Shown piece after piece: positions 14,927 through 22,554 of a DNA stretch of 64,000 nt. The translations under genes and the position numbers were made by a program. Under the pieces are notes generated by a model that was not told where the DNA came from, did not search any database, and worked only from the letters and a program-made list of their open reading frames with translations. The stretch is from Lachnoclostridium sp. An131. Its GTDB lineage: Bacteria > Bacillota > Clostridia > Lachnospirales > Lachnospiraceae. The stretch spans positions 1 to 64,000 of the forward strand of contig NZ_NFLI01000005.1 in NCBI RefSeq assembly GCF_002160825.1. The letters are read 5' to 3'. The number at the start of each line of letters is the position of its first letter. The stretch's first letter is position 1.

Positions 14927-15742
14927 CTACAATCCCCATTTGCTCTTCAGACTGTTCAATACCTTCATTTCCTCGGAGGTATCTTTATCCGGATTACTGT
15001 CTGGATGGAACGCTTTGGACAAAGTACGATAAAATTTTTTCAGGATGGCCTTGTCATCCGTTGTGTAGCCCCCAAACACTTCATTATCATATCCCCCGTA
15101 GTTATCGCTGTTATTTTCCCAATACCTACGGCTGTTTTCACGGCTCTGGCGTTCATACTCAGCCTGTTCCTTTCTCCTGGTCTGTATCTTTTGTAAATAT
15201 TCTGGATTCCTCAGCTTTCCAAAAACATCAAAGCAGCGGTCATACACATCGCGGCTCACACCATATTCCTCTGCAAACGCTTCTTTCTGCTTCCTATATT
15301 CATCAATAACTCGTCGATGCTTCTCTCTGGCCACATATTCCTCTGTATTTGAATATTCTTCCATCACCCGGTCAATAATTGGCTGGAACTTTTTATAAAC
15401 CATATCCACCAATTCATTTTCCGATATCCCCAAGGCCACCGCTTTATCATTCAGAGAGCAACAGTCACCAATCCATCCTCCTAAATCAACAATGTCATAA
15501 TACCTAACAGTACAGATAACCGTCTGCTTCTTCCTGACTTTTCCGGCCTCCCTATAGCTTTGATGAATACTGATCCGGAATGAATTTTTCACAGGGCGCT
15601 CAAATCGTTCACTGCTATAATTATAGCCGTAAAATATGTATTCCTCGCCGTTTAATGTGAGCCTCGTCTCATGGACTTCTATGGTCCGTGGCTCCCCTTT
15701 GGAAGCCTTACGGACAGCTACTTCTTGTATCACGCAAAACAT
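14927..15742 (-). CDS. element protein with C-terminal J-domain
   Basis: A 271-residue protein. Residues 1-110 form a beta-rich domain I do not recognise. Residues 120-220 are charged helices (REKHRRVIDEYRKQKEAFAE, then an R/Q/E/Y-rich part). The last 40 residues are J-domain-like, with helix II LKKFYRTLSKAF, the HPD motif at 246-248 and helix III ending the protein. HPD stimulates DnaK ATPase, so the protein may recruit host Hsp70, as DnaJ-like helpers do in phage replication or assembly. The J-domain is C-terminal rather than N-terminal as in DnaJ. Confidence 0.65.
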   Translation of the reverse strand: MFCVIQEVAVRKASKGEPRTIEVHETRLTLNGEEYIFYGYNYSSERFERPVKNSFRISIHQSYREAGKVRKKQTVICTVRYYDIVDLGGWIGDCCSLNDKAVALGISENELVDMVYKKFQPIIDRVMEEYSNTEEYVAREKHRRVIDEYRKQKEAFAEEYGVSRDVYDRCFDVFGKLRNPEYLQKIQTRRKEQAEYERQSRENSRRYWENNSDNYGGYDNEVFGGYTTDDKAILKKFYRTLSKAFHPDSNPDKDTSEEMKVLNSLKSKWGL

Positions 15743-15766
15743 TATTTTTCTCCTGTGGTTACTACA

Positions 15767-16012
15767 TTATCTTAATTGATAACCACAATTCCGTTTTTCT
15801 TGTGTCAATCGTTTGTACTTCTCGTCCGACATCATCTTGACGCCCAAATGAGGAACCATATTACCTTCTCCATCTTTCTCATATCCTACAATCGGGAAGC
15901 GCAGCGGCTTAGAACTTCCTTTCGGAGCCAGACCCACGACCTCCGCAACGCTGGGACAATACATTTCCATAAACTGCATTCCGTTTTCTTCAATAAGATT
16001 AAAGTTCATCAT
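15767..16012 (-). CDS. small element protein, paralogue of 16553-16774
   Basis: An 81-residue protein. Its second half, VPHLGVKMMSDEKYKRLT, resembles VPLLGIAWMSDEEWQRIA of the gene at 16553-16774, and both are preceded by a short beta-rich segment, so they belong to one family. The start ATGATG overlaps the stop of the upstream small gene. It is near the replication block of the element. No function is known to me. Confidence 0.5.
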   Translation of the reverse strand: MMNFNLIEENGMQFMEMYCPSVAEVVGLAPKGSSKPLRFPIVGYEKDGEGNMVPHLGVKMMSDEKYKRLTQEKRNCGYQLR

Positions 16013-16170
16013 GCCATCGTGCCTTTCTTTCCCTTCAGATTACAAAGCATTTCCGTTGCTTGCTTAATTTCTGCTTCACTCAAATTAACAGCCATCTTCA
16101 TAAACTCAAATAAGTGGGGCTTTCCTTTAAGTTCACACTCAATATTATTATTCTTTATAAAGTTCCTCAT
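16009..16170 (-). CDS. small helical element protein, 53 residues
   Basis: ATG 16170 to TGA 16009-16011 gives MRNFIKNNNIECELKGKPHL, then a helix FEFMKMAVNLSEAEIKQATE and a basic end. GGAAGGAATATGAA supplies the ribosome site; the first ATG of that string opens only two codons, so the second is used. It overlaps the next gene by four bases. No family recognised. Confidence 0.5.
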   Translation of the reverse strand: MRNFIKNNNIECELKGKPHLFEFMKMAVNLSEAEIKQATEMLCNLKGKKGTMA

Positions 16171-16231
16171 TTCATATTCCTTCCTGCCGGAATATATGCT
16201 ACTATGTAAGTGGTTTTATTGTGTAGCTCCG

Positions 16232-16272
16232 GCTATGCCGCCCCTGCCAGTGTTGGCGCACTGGCAAGGGCA
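16232..16272. repeat. stem-loop with GTGCGCCAACAC loop region, copy 2
   Basis: GCCCCTGCCAGTG / CACTGGCAAGGGC with a TTGGCG loop on the plus strand, followed there by ATTTTTCTT, so it could end a plus-strand transcript. On the minus strand it is followed by GGCGGCATA, as in copy 1. No plus-strand gene lies nearby. Confidence 0.5.
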
Positions 16273-16278
16273 TTTTTC

Positions 16279-16518
16279 TTATTTCCCATTCTTTCCTGCT
16301 TCTCTTTCCATGCACCGCCGCACTGACCGGGCGTTCTGTACGGCCATCCAGTCATACTTTTCCACGTATCCACCAATGAGCAGCCTCGGCTTCCCTTCAT
16401 CATCGTCCACACAGCCCGCCAGAGCCTCCAGATTCTCCGAAATGCTCTCCAGATTCCCATTCATACAGGACAGCTCCTGTATCAGCTCGTCCAGCTTCTC
16501 TAAAAGTTTCTCGTCCAT
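16279..16518 (-). CDS. hypothetical element protein, 79 residues
   Basis: The start is ATG 16518 (MDEKLLEKLDELIQELSCMN), preceded by AAAGGAGATTTTT; the longer frame from 16635 lacks a ribosome site. The N-terminal 35 residues are an amphipathic coiled coil, and the rest (PRLLIGGYVEKYDWMAVQNA) is a small mixed domain. It lies in the run of small genes between the primase and the J-domain gene. No family recognised. Confidence 0.5.
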   Translation of the reverse strand: MDEKLLEKLDELIQELSCMNGNLESISENLEALAGCVDDDEGKPRLLIGGYVEKYDWMAVQNARSVRRCMEREAGKNGK

Positions 16519-16552
16519 AAAAATCTCCTTTCCGGCCGCAGATAACGCGGCA

Positions 16553-16774
16553 TTATATAACTTCTTTGCTGTCCAGCCATTCTCTCTGCCAGCGGAACGC
16601 TTCTTCCAGACTCTCCGGTTCATGGTCATTTTCACGAATGTAATTTTCTACTGCGCCTTCTGCCGCAATCCGCTGCCATTCTTCATCTGACATCCATGCA
16701 ATTCCCAGAAGCGGGACATCAACTCCCAACTTCTGTGAATGCACCGTTCCGATTACTTCACAATTCTCAAACAT
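16553..16774 (-). CDS. small element protein, paralogue of 15767-16012
   Basis: From ATG 16774 (ACAGGAGG upstream) it encodes 73 residues: MFENCEVIGTVHSQKLGVDV, then PLLGIAWMSDEEWQRIA and an acidic helical end. The central part matches the gene at 15767-16012, so the family is present twice in the element. The body might be a small DNA mimic or regulator given its charge (many D/E), but that is only a possibility. Confidence 0.5.
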   Translation of the reverse strand: MFENCEVIGTVHSQKLGVDVPLLGIAWMSDEEWQRIAAEGAVENYIRENDHEPESLEEAFRWQREWLDSKEVI

Positions 16775-16900
16775 TTTCTTTTTCCTCCTGTAAATTTTAA
16801 TGAAAGCCTGAAGAAATTTCCCGCTTACTCGGGGATAGCTCTTATACATACTGAGAAAATCCACCAGTACGGTGTGAACCCTGATAAATACTGGCTTTAT

Positions 16901-17008
16901 CGTACTCGTTGGCATCCCCTAGTACGTACTATTCGTTCTATCGTACTCGTTGATGAGCCTCTATTACGCTCAACCCCTATAAATTAAGGGATTTTAACGT
17001 ACTCGTTG
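16901..17008. repeat. iteron-like repeats CGTACTCGTTG downstream of the primase
   Basis: Exact 11-base copies at 16901-16911, 16942-16952 and 16998-17008, plus a degenerate copy CGTACTATTCGTT near 16925-16937. The last copy lies in the end of the primase gene. An AT-rich dyad CCCCTATAAATTAAGGG (16975-16990) lies between copies. In staphylococcal islands the origin is just downstream of rep and carries iterons, so an origin is the likely meaning. The 16775-16983 gap holds no gene. Confidence 0.6.
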
Positions 17009-18846
17009 ATTTTCTCAGGGGCTTTAAGAGACATAAAATATTTTTTAGGATTAAATCCTACAGACCAAACATGTGTTAAATTGTCTTTTTTAAGAACCGC
17101 CTTTGCATTCTTTAAAGCGTTTTCGCTAATTCCGTTTGCAACGGCTAATCCATCTAACTCAGGAATCTCTATCTGCTTCCGCTCCCTAAGTGTATCAATA
17201 ATAAAATCCTTTGCATCTTCAATCACTGGCCTTATATTCCGTTCCCTCGCTTCAGCCTGAATAAATTCCCTATCTCTCTTGGTTGAATAACATTTAAAGG
17301 TCGGTACGCATTCATCAAGCGAAAATAAGACAGTATCACTCAGTTTCCCGTAATTTGATTTTTCCTGAGATATGTACCGGATACCTTCATCTGGTGTAGT
17401 TCCCACCATAAGAACAGATCTGGACGCATCCCAAATATCGGAGCTGTCTGCAATCCTCTTTCTTCCCCATACTCCTGACTGTTTATTTGCATGAGCGATA
17501 ATAATTGACGTGACCTTGTACTGTCCACCATATCCAATTAATGGAGAAAAGCATTTTCTCATAGCATTCCTATCACCCATTTTCAAATTAGCCGGAATGA
17601 ATGCCTGCAAAGGGTCAAACACAATAACGCTCGGTCGATTCTCCTCGATAATCCCTTTCAATAAGTCACCATTAAAATTCAGATCAACAAATCTTTCATC
17701 CTCTGGTGACAGAAAACTGATTTTGTCAAGGTCTGCACCATTGGCTTCAAGCCGGGCCCTAAGAACATATGACCAGGAATCTTCTGCCGACAACACCAAA
17801 ACATCTTCCGGCGGGCTGGTGAATGGGATCTGCTCACTCAAAAGAAATGAATTCCTCCCTGAAGTGATATTGGCTACAATCGAACACCAGATAGAGGTCT
17901 TTCCAACTCCACCCTCTCCGGCTATTGTGGTTATTCCGTATCTGGGAATATATCCTGGAATCAGCCATTCTGGATTTTTTATAATAACGCTACTTGCTTT
18001 TTCCAGACTAAACTTCATCGGCTGTTTTGCCACCCTGAATTCACCTTTGTCAAGGACTGCCTTGTATGGCGCAGTTCCTTTCTGATACCGCTTCAAAGCC
18101 GGGAAAACCGTCTTTTCCATTTCTTCATCTGTAAGCGGCGGCACACAGCGCGTATTATTTTCTGCCTGGACTGCGGCGCGTATAGCTTCATCAGAAAGCC
18201 CTTTGGCCTGCTGGCTGCATACCAGCCTAACGAGAGTGTCTGTCCTCTGCCCCTCCGGTATTGCCTCCGGCATCTGAAAGCCTACCGCTTTTGATTCAGA
18301 GGGTGGACCAGAAAGGAATTCCTTCACTTTATCATCAGCCTGTGCGATCTGATACTCGTCCGGCCCCTGCTCCCATTCGTATCTCTTTCCGCTTTCATGT
18401 AAAGATGGCGGCGCTACAATATAGCCATTTTCACCCCTAATATCAACACCATCATATAATCCGGCTCTATTAGAGTGCTTTTCGGAATCCCGAAAGAAGA
18501 TATGATATCCACCGCGCCCTGTTATGCTTTGCAGAGTATCAGGAAGATTTCCATGCTCCCTCTGCCAGTCTTTCAGCATTTCATAGCCATTAATGCCTCT
18601 GTCTTCATCAATGTCCAGATCTACAACCACAAGGCCGCCGGATCTGCTTCCTGTGGCTATTCCAATGTTCGCATCCGGACAGCTATCCCACCACTGGTTA
18701 ATCATCTCTGCATTCGTTGTAGCATCCAGAACGCCGTGAGCTGTCATAGGTTCTTTCCCTGGCTTTTTCTGACCGGGCAGGCGCGGAGGTTTTAATGGAA
18801 TTACTGCAAAACCCTGAGCTGCGTAATAAAGCGCCCATTCTTTCAT
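16984..18846 (-). CDS. bifunctional primase-polymerase / ATPase-helicase replication protein
   Basis: About 620 residues. The N-terminal Prim-Pol domain (residues 1-180) has VVVDLDID (acidic metal ligands at 78-82) and GGYHIFF. A PriCT-like linker spans 200-258. A RecA-like ATPase follows, with Walker A GEGGVGKTS (312-320), Walker B VIVFDP (D413) and a C-terminal winged-helix-like region. It would prime and unwind at the element origin, which probably lies in the repeats immediately downstream. ATG 18846 is preferred; a GTG at 18852 overlaps the excisionase stop. The combination is typical of islands and small plasmids. Confidence 0.85.
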   Translation of the reverse strand: MKEWALYYAAQGFAVIPLKPPRLPGQKKPGKEPMTAHGVLDATTNAEMINQWWDSCPDANIGIATGSRSGGLVVVDLDIDEDRGINGYEMLKDWQREHGNLPDTLQSITGRGGYHIFFRDSEKHSNRAGLYDGVDIRGENGYIVAPPSLHESGKRYEWEQGPDEYQIAQADDKVKEFLSGPPSESKAVGFQMPEAIPEGQRTDTLVRLVCSQQAKGLSDEAIRAAVQAENNTRCVPPLTDEEMEKTVFPALKRYQKGTAPYKAVLDKGEFRVAKQPMKFSLEKASSVIIKNPEWLIPGYIPRYGITTIAGEGGVGKTSIWCSIVANITSGRNSFLLSEQIPFTSPPEDVLVLSAEDSWSYVLRARLEANGADLDKISFLSPEDERFVDLNFNGDLLKGIIEENRPSVIVFDPLQAFIPANLKMGDRNAMRKCFSPLIGYGGQYKVTSIIIAHANKQSGVWGRKRIADSSDIWDASRSVLMVGTTPDEGIRYISQEKSNYGKLSDTVLFSLDECVPTFKCYSTKRDREFIQAEARERNIRPVIEDAKDFIIDTLRERKQIEIPELDGLAVANGISENALKNAKAVLKKDNLTHVWSVGFNPKKYFMSLKAPEKINEYVKIP

Positions 18847-18848
18847 TG

Positions 18849-19061
18849 TCACGCTCTGCGTTCCTCCTGTTCAGTTGCATTTTCTACCGGATAGGTCTCA
18901 ATAAACCTCTCCAGATCACTCCCCCTTACCTTCTTCGCACCTATTTGCAAATAAGGGAGTTTTCCCCTGTTCATCAGGTCATACACTGAGTTTATGCTCA
19001 CCTGAAGAATCTTTGACACTTCTTTTACCGTATAAAGCGGCTTATATGTCTGTACTGCCAT
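18849..19061 (-). CDS. excisionase-type helix-turn-helix protein
   Basis: A 70-residue protein (start ATG 19061; an in-frame TTG at 19097 is less likely). YTVKEVSKILQVSINSVYDL followed by RGKLPYLQIGAKKVRGSDLE is the MerR-like fold of the excisionase/AlpA family. It probably helps the integrase excise the element, or activates element genes. It lies between the regulator block and the replication gene on the leftward transcript, as xis does in phage-inducible islands. Confidence 0.8.
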   Translation of the reverse strand: MAVQTYKPLYTVKEVSKILQVSINSVYDLMNRGKLPYLQIGAKKVRGSDLERFIETYPVENATEQEERRA

Positions 19062-19093
19062 ACTTGTCCACCCCCCGTTTTCCTGGTAATTTC

Positions 19094-19300
19094 TCAATGC
19101 TCATTCCAGCTGTCCTTTCCAAACCTGATGTTATGCTCCTTCAGGAGCCGGTCATAATCCTCATTAGAAACTATTCCCAAGCGCTTCGCAAAGCAAAGCG
19201 CCCCAAATCCCCAGGCGTGCACCTGATCACATACAGGCATAGTCTCTCTCAGCTCCAGAAGATAATCCTCTATCTGTGCCACATATGACCTATTACCCAT
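19094..19300 (-). CDS. hypothetical element protein, 68 residues
   Basis: MGNRSYVAQIEDYLLELRET, then a region VHAWGFGALCFAKRLGIVSNE and a helical end. The middle could be a short hydrophobic helix but is not a clear membrane segment. It overlaps the long TTG-start form of the excisionase frame, and it precedes xis in the same operon. No family recognised. Confidence 0.5.
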   Translation of the reverse strand: MGNRSYVAQIEDYLLELRETMPVCDQVHAWGFGALCFAKRLGIVSNEDYDRLLKEHNIRFGKDSWNEH

Positions 19301-19332
19301 GATTCACCAGCCTTTCTGTTGCGACGTCGCAA

Positions 19333-19361
19333 CAGTTCATTTCCTGATCCAGCCCGCCAGC
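19333..19361. repeat. 29-bp direct repeat, left copy
   Basis: CAGTTCATTTCCTGATCCAG plus CCCGCCAGC matches 21232-21260 at 27 of 29 positions. The two copies bound the AT-rich regulator/replication cassette of about 1.87 kb. Confidence 0.7.
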
Positions 19362-19365
19362 TTTC

Positions 19366-19560
19366 TCAATTTTCTAATAACGACTCAATTGGTACTTTCA
19401 ATGTGTCCGCAATTTTGATTGCTGTAACATTGGAACAAGAACGACCATTTTGTACGCCACTAATAGTCGTCCTTGATAAACCAGATTGCTCCGCAAGCTG
19501 TAACTGTGTTATTCCTTGGCGTGCCATTTCTGTTACCAGCTTAATCCTGTTGATTCTCAT
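19366..19560 (-). CDS. XRE-family regulator, first gene of the leftward operon
   Basis: A 64-residue Cro-like protein from ATG 19560 (GAAAGGGGC upstream). MARQGITQLQLAEQSGLSRT, then TISGVQNGRSCSNVTAIKIA is a full helix-turn-helix domain. It is divergent from the coiled-coil repressor gene, with consensus promoter and shared dyads between them, so the two probably form the lysis-lysogeny-like switch of the element. It probably heads the operon of xis and the primase gene. Confidence 0.8.
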   Translation of the reverse strand: MRINRIKLVTEMARQGITQLQLAEQSGLSRTTISGVQNGRSCSNVTAIKIADTLKVPIESLLEN

Positions 19561-19610
19561 TTTTTGCCCCTTTCTTGCGCAATATTGGTACAAATGCACC
19601 TTATATTTGC

Positions 19611-19697
19611 ATTATAATCAATACACGGTCTACTGTCAATGTTTTTTTGCATATGTATTTATTTTTATTTGCAAATGCAAAAAAATTGTGCTTTAAT
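19611..19697. promoter_or_regulatory. divergent promoter-operator region of the element switch
   Basis: The minus strand has TTGACA (19634-19639), 17 bases, TATAAT (19611-19616): consensus. The plus strand has TTGCAA (19669-19674), 17 bases, TTTAAT (19692-19697). Repeated TTTGCAT/ATGCAAA elements overlap both, including TTTGCAAATGCAAA (19668-19681), and are probably the repressor operators. Confidence 0.7.
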
Positions 19698-19718
19698 AAT
19701 AATTAAGGAGGGACTTTC

Positions 19719-20213
19719 ATGGGTGAAGGAAAAAGATTACAAGAATATTTGAAAAATAAAAATATTAAAATAGCTCAGCTTTCAAGAGATTCTGGTATTT
19801 CACAAAATACATTATACGCAACTATAAAAAGAGATAGTTCCATCAGTGCCGAAACTTTAAGCAAATTAGCAAAAGCGCTTGATATGGAAACATCTGAGCT
19901 ATCTGATATTATAACAAATGCTCCCGACAAAAACACTGCCACATTTAAGCCACGTATTCTAGATAATGAATTAAAACAAACTCTATTAGATACTAGGGAT
20001 TTAATTAATAAATTAAATCGATTGACGCAAGAATATGAAGGCGCTTTAGGAAAAAGGACACAGTTAACTGCAATAATCTCTGATTCTAAAAAAAGAATCT
20101 CTGATTTGCAAATGCGAATACAGGAATGTGAATCCGAATTAGCCGTTATAGATGCTGATATCGCCAATCGACAATTAGAGCTAAAAATGTTACGTGAAAA
20201 ATTAACTGAATAA
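19719..20213 (+). CDS. XRE-family repressor with C-terminal coiled coil
   Basis: A 164-residue protein. Residues 5-65 form an XRE domain (LSRDSGISQNTLYATIKRDS), and residues 90-164 are a heptad-rich coiled coil, probably for dimerisation. There is no LexA-like protease domain, so release of repression would need a partner protein or RecA-independent signal, as with Stl repressors of phage-inducible islands. AAGGAGGG gives a strong ribosome site. Base composition is much more AT-rich than the integrase gene downstream. Confidence 0.75.
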   Translation: MGEGKRLQEYLKNKNIKIAQLSRDSGISQNTLYATIKRDSSISAETLSKLAKALDMETSELSDIITNAPDKNTATFKPRILDNELKQTLLDTRDLINKLNRLTQEYEGALGKRTQLTAIISDSKKRISDLQMRIQECESELAVIDADIANRQLELKMLREKLTE

Positions 20214-20304
20214 GTATTACAATTTTGTTGATTTTTCCTTAAATATCCTCACTAAATGAGTAAGGAAAAAAATCCTGAAGAATAACCTAATAGTAACTAA
20301 AACG

Positions 20305-21156
20305 ATGCACAGGAGGCGATATACTATCAATAATTTACTTCTTGATGAACACCCTCTACAGGTCCTTCCAACACTGGCAGCCATTATAGGGTTAAACCAA
20401 TCTATCATATTACAGCAAGTACATTATTGGCTTAAAATCAAAGAAAAGGGCAAACAAGACTATATAGACGGCCATTATTGGGTATATAACAGTTATAAAC
20501 AATGGCAGGAACAATTCCCTTTCTGGCATCGTAACACTATACAGCGTGCTTTTTCCGATTTAGAAAAGAAAGGACTTTTAATTTCTGGAAATTACAATCA
20601 AGCTGGATTTGATAAAACCAAATGGTATACTATTGATTACAGCATGCTGAATAAAGTCATTTCGTCACATCAAAATAGTGTTTCTATTACACCAAATAGG
20701 TGTGATGGAGTACATCAAAACAGTGTATCCAATACCATAGAATACACAGAGAATACTACAAAGACTTCTGTATTAAAAGGTGCGACGCCAAAGCGTAGCA
20801 CACCTAGCACACCTTTTGACTGGTCTATTCTGGAAAAACAGATCATAGGTGCTTGCAATCGAGCAAACGCAGAAGATCCACAACCATACATAGACATCAT
20901 TGAATACTATTACCAAGCCTACATGAATGCTTTCAATGAAGAACACCCGCGCTTATCTTCTAAAGCAATGGATAGTGTTATTTCCGCTATTCAATGCGGT
21001 ACTGATCTGATAGAAGATGACCTGCTAAATATTGATATGTATCGCGCTATGATTGACAAACATTTTCAGACGCAGTATAAAAACTGCGATTATAGTATTT
21101 GCCATTTTATGACTGAAGGAGTCCGCAATAATCGCTTTTATGAGACGTGTTATTAA
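20305..21156 (+). CDS. phage-type replication initiator / replisome organiser-like protein
   Basis: About 283 residues. The N-terminal 110 have the winged-helix form of phage replication organisers (LPTLAAIIGLNQSIILQQVH, then WHRNTIQRAFSDLEKKGLLI). A polar linker follows, with a C-terminal DnaD-like helical part near 170-283. The ATG at 20305 has no ribosome site; AGGAGG at 20311-20316 lies inside the frame, nine bases ahead of ATC 20326, after which family similarity (NNLLLDEHPLQVLP) begins. A non-standard start is therefore possible. The gene is AT-rich and lies inside the repeat-bounded cassette. Confidence 0.7.
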   Translation: MHRRRYTINNLLLDEHPLQVLPTLAAIIGLNQSIILQQVHYWLKIKEKGKQDYIDGHYWVYNSYKQWQEQFPFWHRNTIQRAFSDLEKKGLLISGNYNQAGFDKTKWYTIDYSMLNKVISSHQNSVSITPNRCDGVHQNSVSNTIEYTENTTKTSVLKGATPKRSTPSTPFDWSILEKQIIGACNRANAEDPQPYIDIIEYYYQAYMNAFNEEHPRLSSKAMDSVISAIQCGTDLIEDDLLNIDMYRAMIDKHFQTQYKNCDYSICHFMTEGVRNNRFYETCY

Positions 21157-21231
21157 CCACATCTTACAGGAAATACATTTATGCTCATTTTAGCGGCATA
21201 CAGATTACTGGTAGCTATTCCGAATTATCCC

Positions 21232-21260
21232 CAGCTCATTCCCTGATCCAGCCCGCCAGC
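21232..21260. repeat. 29-bp direct repeat, right copy
   Basis: CAGCTCATTCCCTGATCCAG plus CCCGCCAGC, partner of 19333-19361. It ends 16 bases before the integrase start. Confidence 0.7.
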
Positions 21261-21276
21261 GGAAGGGAGAATGAAA

Positions 21277-22485
21277 ATGGGAGAATTACGAACACGAAAA
21301 CGCGGGAAGACTTGGGAATGGTCCTTTGAGGCTGCCAGGGTAGGCGGCAAACGCCAGTCTGTATCCAAGGGCGGCTACAGGACGAAAGCTGACGCCGTGG
21401 CAGCAGGAACCCAGGCAAAAGCCGAGTATGAGAACGCCGGCCGCATCTTCCGGCCGTCAGAGCTGAGCGTCTCTGACTACATGGACTACTGGCTGGAGAA
21501 TTATGTGCAGCGGCATCTTGCCTATAACACGTATGCAGATTATGAGAGTAAGACACGGAACCATATCAAGCCGGAGCTGGGAAGCTACCGCCTCGCCTCT
21601 CTGGAGCCCGATATCATCCAGAAGTGGATTGATGGTAAAAAGGATCGGGGATATTCCCAGAGTATGATCAAGAATATCCTGGCCTGCCTGCAGGGTGCTC
21701 TTAACTATGCTGTGCAGCCCTGCCAGTATATAAAGGCCAATCCTTGCTTTTATGTAAAAGTCCCGAAAGTGCCGGTCTCAAAGCAGACAAAAGCTCATAC
21801 AGAGTATATCTGCGTTCCGGAAGATTATGCTGCCATTCTGCAGCGGTTTCCGCAGGGCAGTATCTTCTATCTTCCTATCGTTACCGGATATCACTGCGGT
21901 ACGCGCATCGGGGAGACCTATGGAATTGACCTGGGCAATGATGTGGACTTTAAAACCCATACCCTTCATATCAGGCACCAACTGAAGAAAGAGCATGGCG
22001 TCTGGGTATATCGGCAGCCCAAGTATAATTCTATCCGGTCAATCAAAATAGATCCGGATTACGAGGCCGCACTGAAGGCTGAGCTTCACACCAGGAAGGA
22101 AAACCGGCTGCGGTACGGAGAATACTTCATAAAGAGCTATCTGCTGCCTGATGGGCGTGTGGAGCAGGCCCGCGCAGACATCCTGCTGCCGTATCCGGAA
22201 ATCATGCCGCTATCCGTCCGGGAGAATGGAGAACTGCTCACCCCGGAATCCTTTAAATACTGTGCTCGTGTCGTGCATCATGAGCTGAACAATCCGCTGT
22301 TTCACAGCCACAGCCTGCGGCATACACACGGAACCATCCTGGCAGAGAATGGAGCGCAGCCAAAAACTGTTATGGAGCGCCTGGGGCACAAAGACATCAA
22401 GACCACTATGGAGCGTTACGTCTTCAATACTGAGAAGATGCAGGATGACGCTGTCCGGCTCTTCATGCAGGCTATATCCTCATAA
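21277..22485 (+). CDS. int: tyrosine recombinase integrase of the element
   Basis: About 402 residues; ATG 21277 has GGAAGGGAG at proper spacing, while ATG 21271 is too close. It has an N-terminal arm-binding domain (residues 5-50), a SAM-like core-binding domain (66-160) and a catalytic domain. The catalytic set, numbered from 21271, is R212 (CGTRIGE), H347 and R350 (HSHSLRH), H373 (LGHKD) and Y383 (ERYVF). It lies 117 bases from the right att copy inside rlmD, pointing outward, the usual position. It catalyses integration and, with xis, excision. Confidence 0.9.
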   Translation: MGELRTRKRGKTWEWSFEAARVGGKRQSVSKGGYRTKADAVAAGTQAKAEYENAGRIFRPSELSVSDYMDYWLENYVQRHLAYNTYADYESKTRNHIKPELGSYRLASLEPDIIQKWIDGKKDRGYSQSMIKNILACLQGALNYAVQPCQYIKANPCFYVKVPKVPVSKQTKAHTEYICVPEDYAAILQRFPQGSIFYLPIVTGYHCGTRIGETYGIDLGNDVDFKTHTLHIRHQLKKEHGVWVYRQPKYNSIRSIKIDPDYEAALKAELHTRKENRLRYGEYFIKSYLLPDGRVEQARADILLPYPEIMPLSVRENGELLTPESFKYCARVVHHELNNPLFHSHSLRHTHGTILAENGAQPKTVMERLGHKDIKTTMERYVFNTEKMQDDAVRLFMQAISS

Positions 22486-22493
22486 AGAAAATG

Positions 22494-22554
22494 CCTCTTG
22501 TCTACTTCCTCAAAAAAGGGTAGACAAGAGGTCGACAAAATCCTATATTTTATC
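22494..22554. other. inverted repeat and candidate integrase arm sites at the right end
   Basis: A perfect 12-bp inverted repeat CCTCTTGTCTAC / GTAGACAAGAGG (22494-22505 with 22520-22531) follows int. It lacks a T-run. GTCTAC/GTAGAC also occurs at the left end. TCCTATATTTTATC (22541-22554) differs by one base from 7490-7503. Arm binding or a weak int terminator are both possible. Confidence 0.45.

Noticed and set aside
16232-16272. hairpin as the terminator of the small minus-strand genes
   Set aside because: The T-run is on the plus strand only; on the minus strand the stem is followed by GGCGGCATA.
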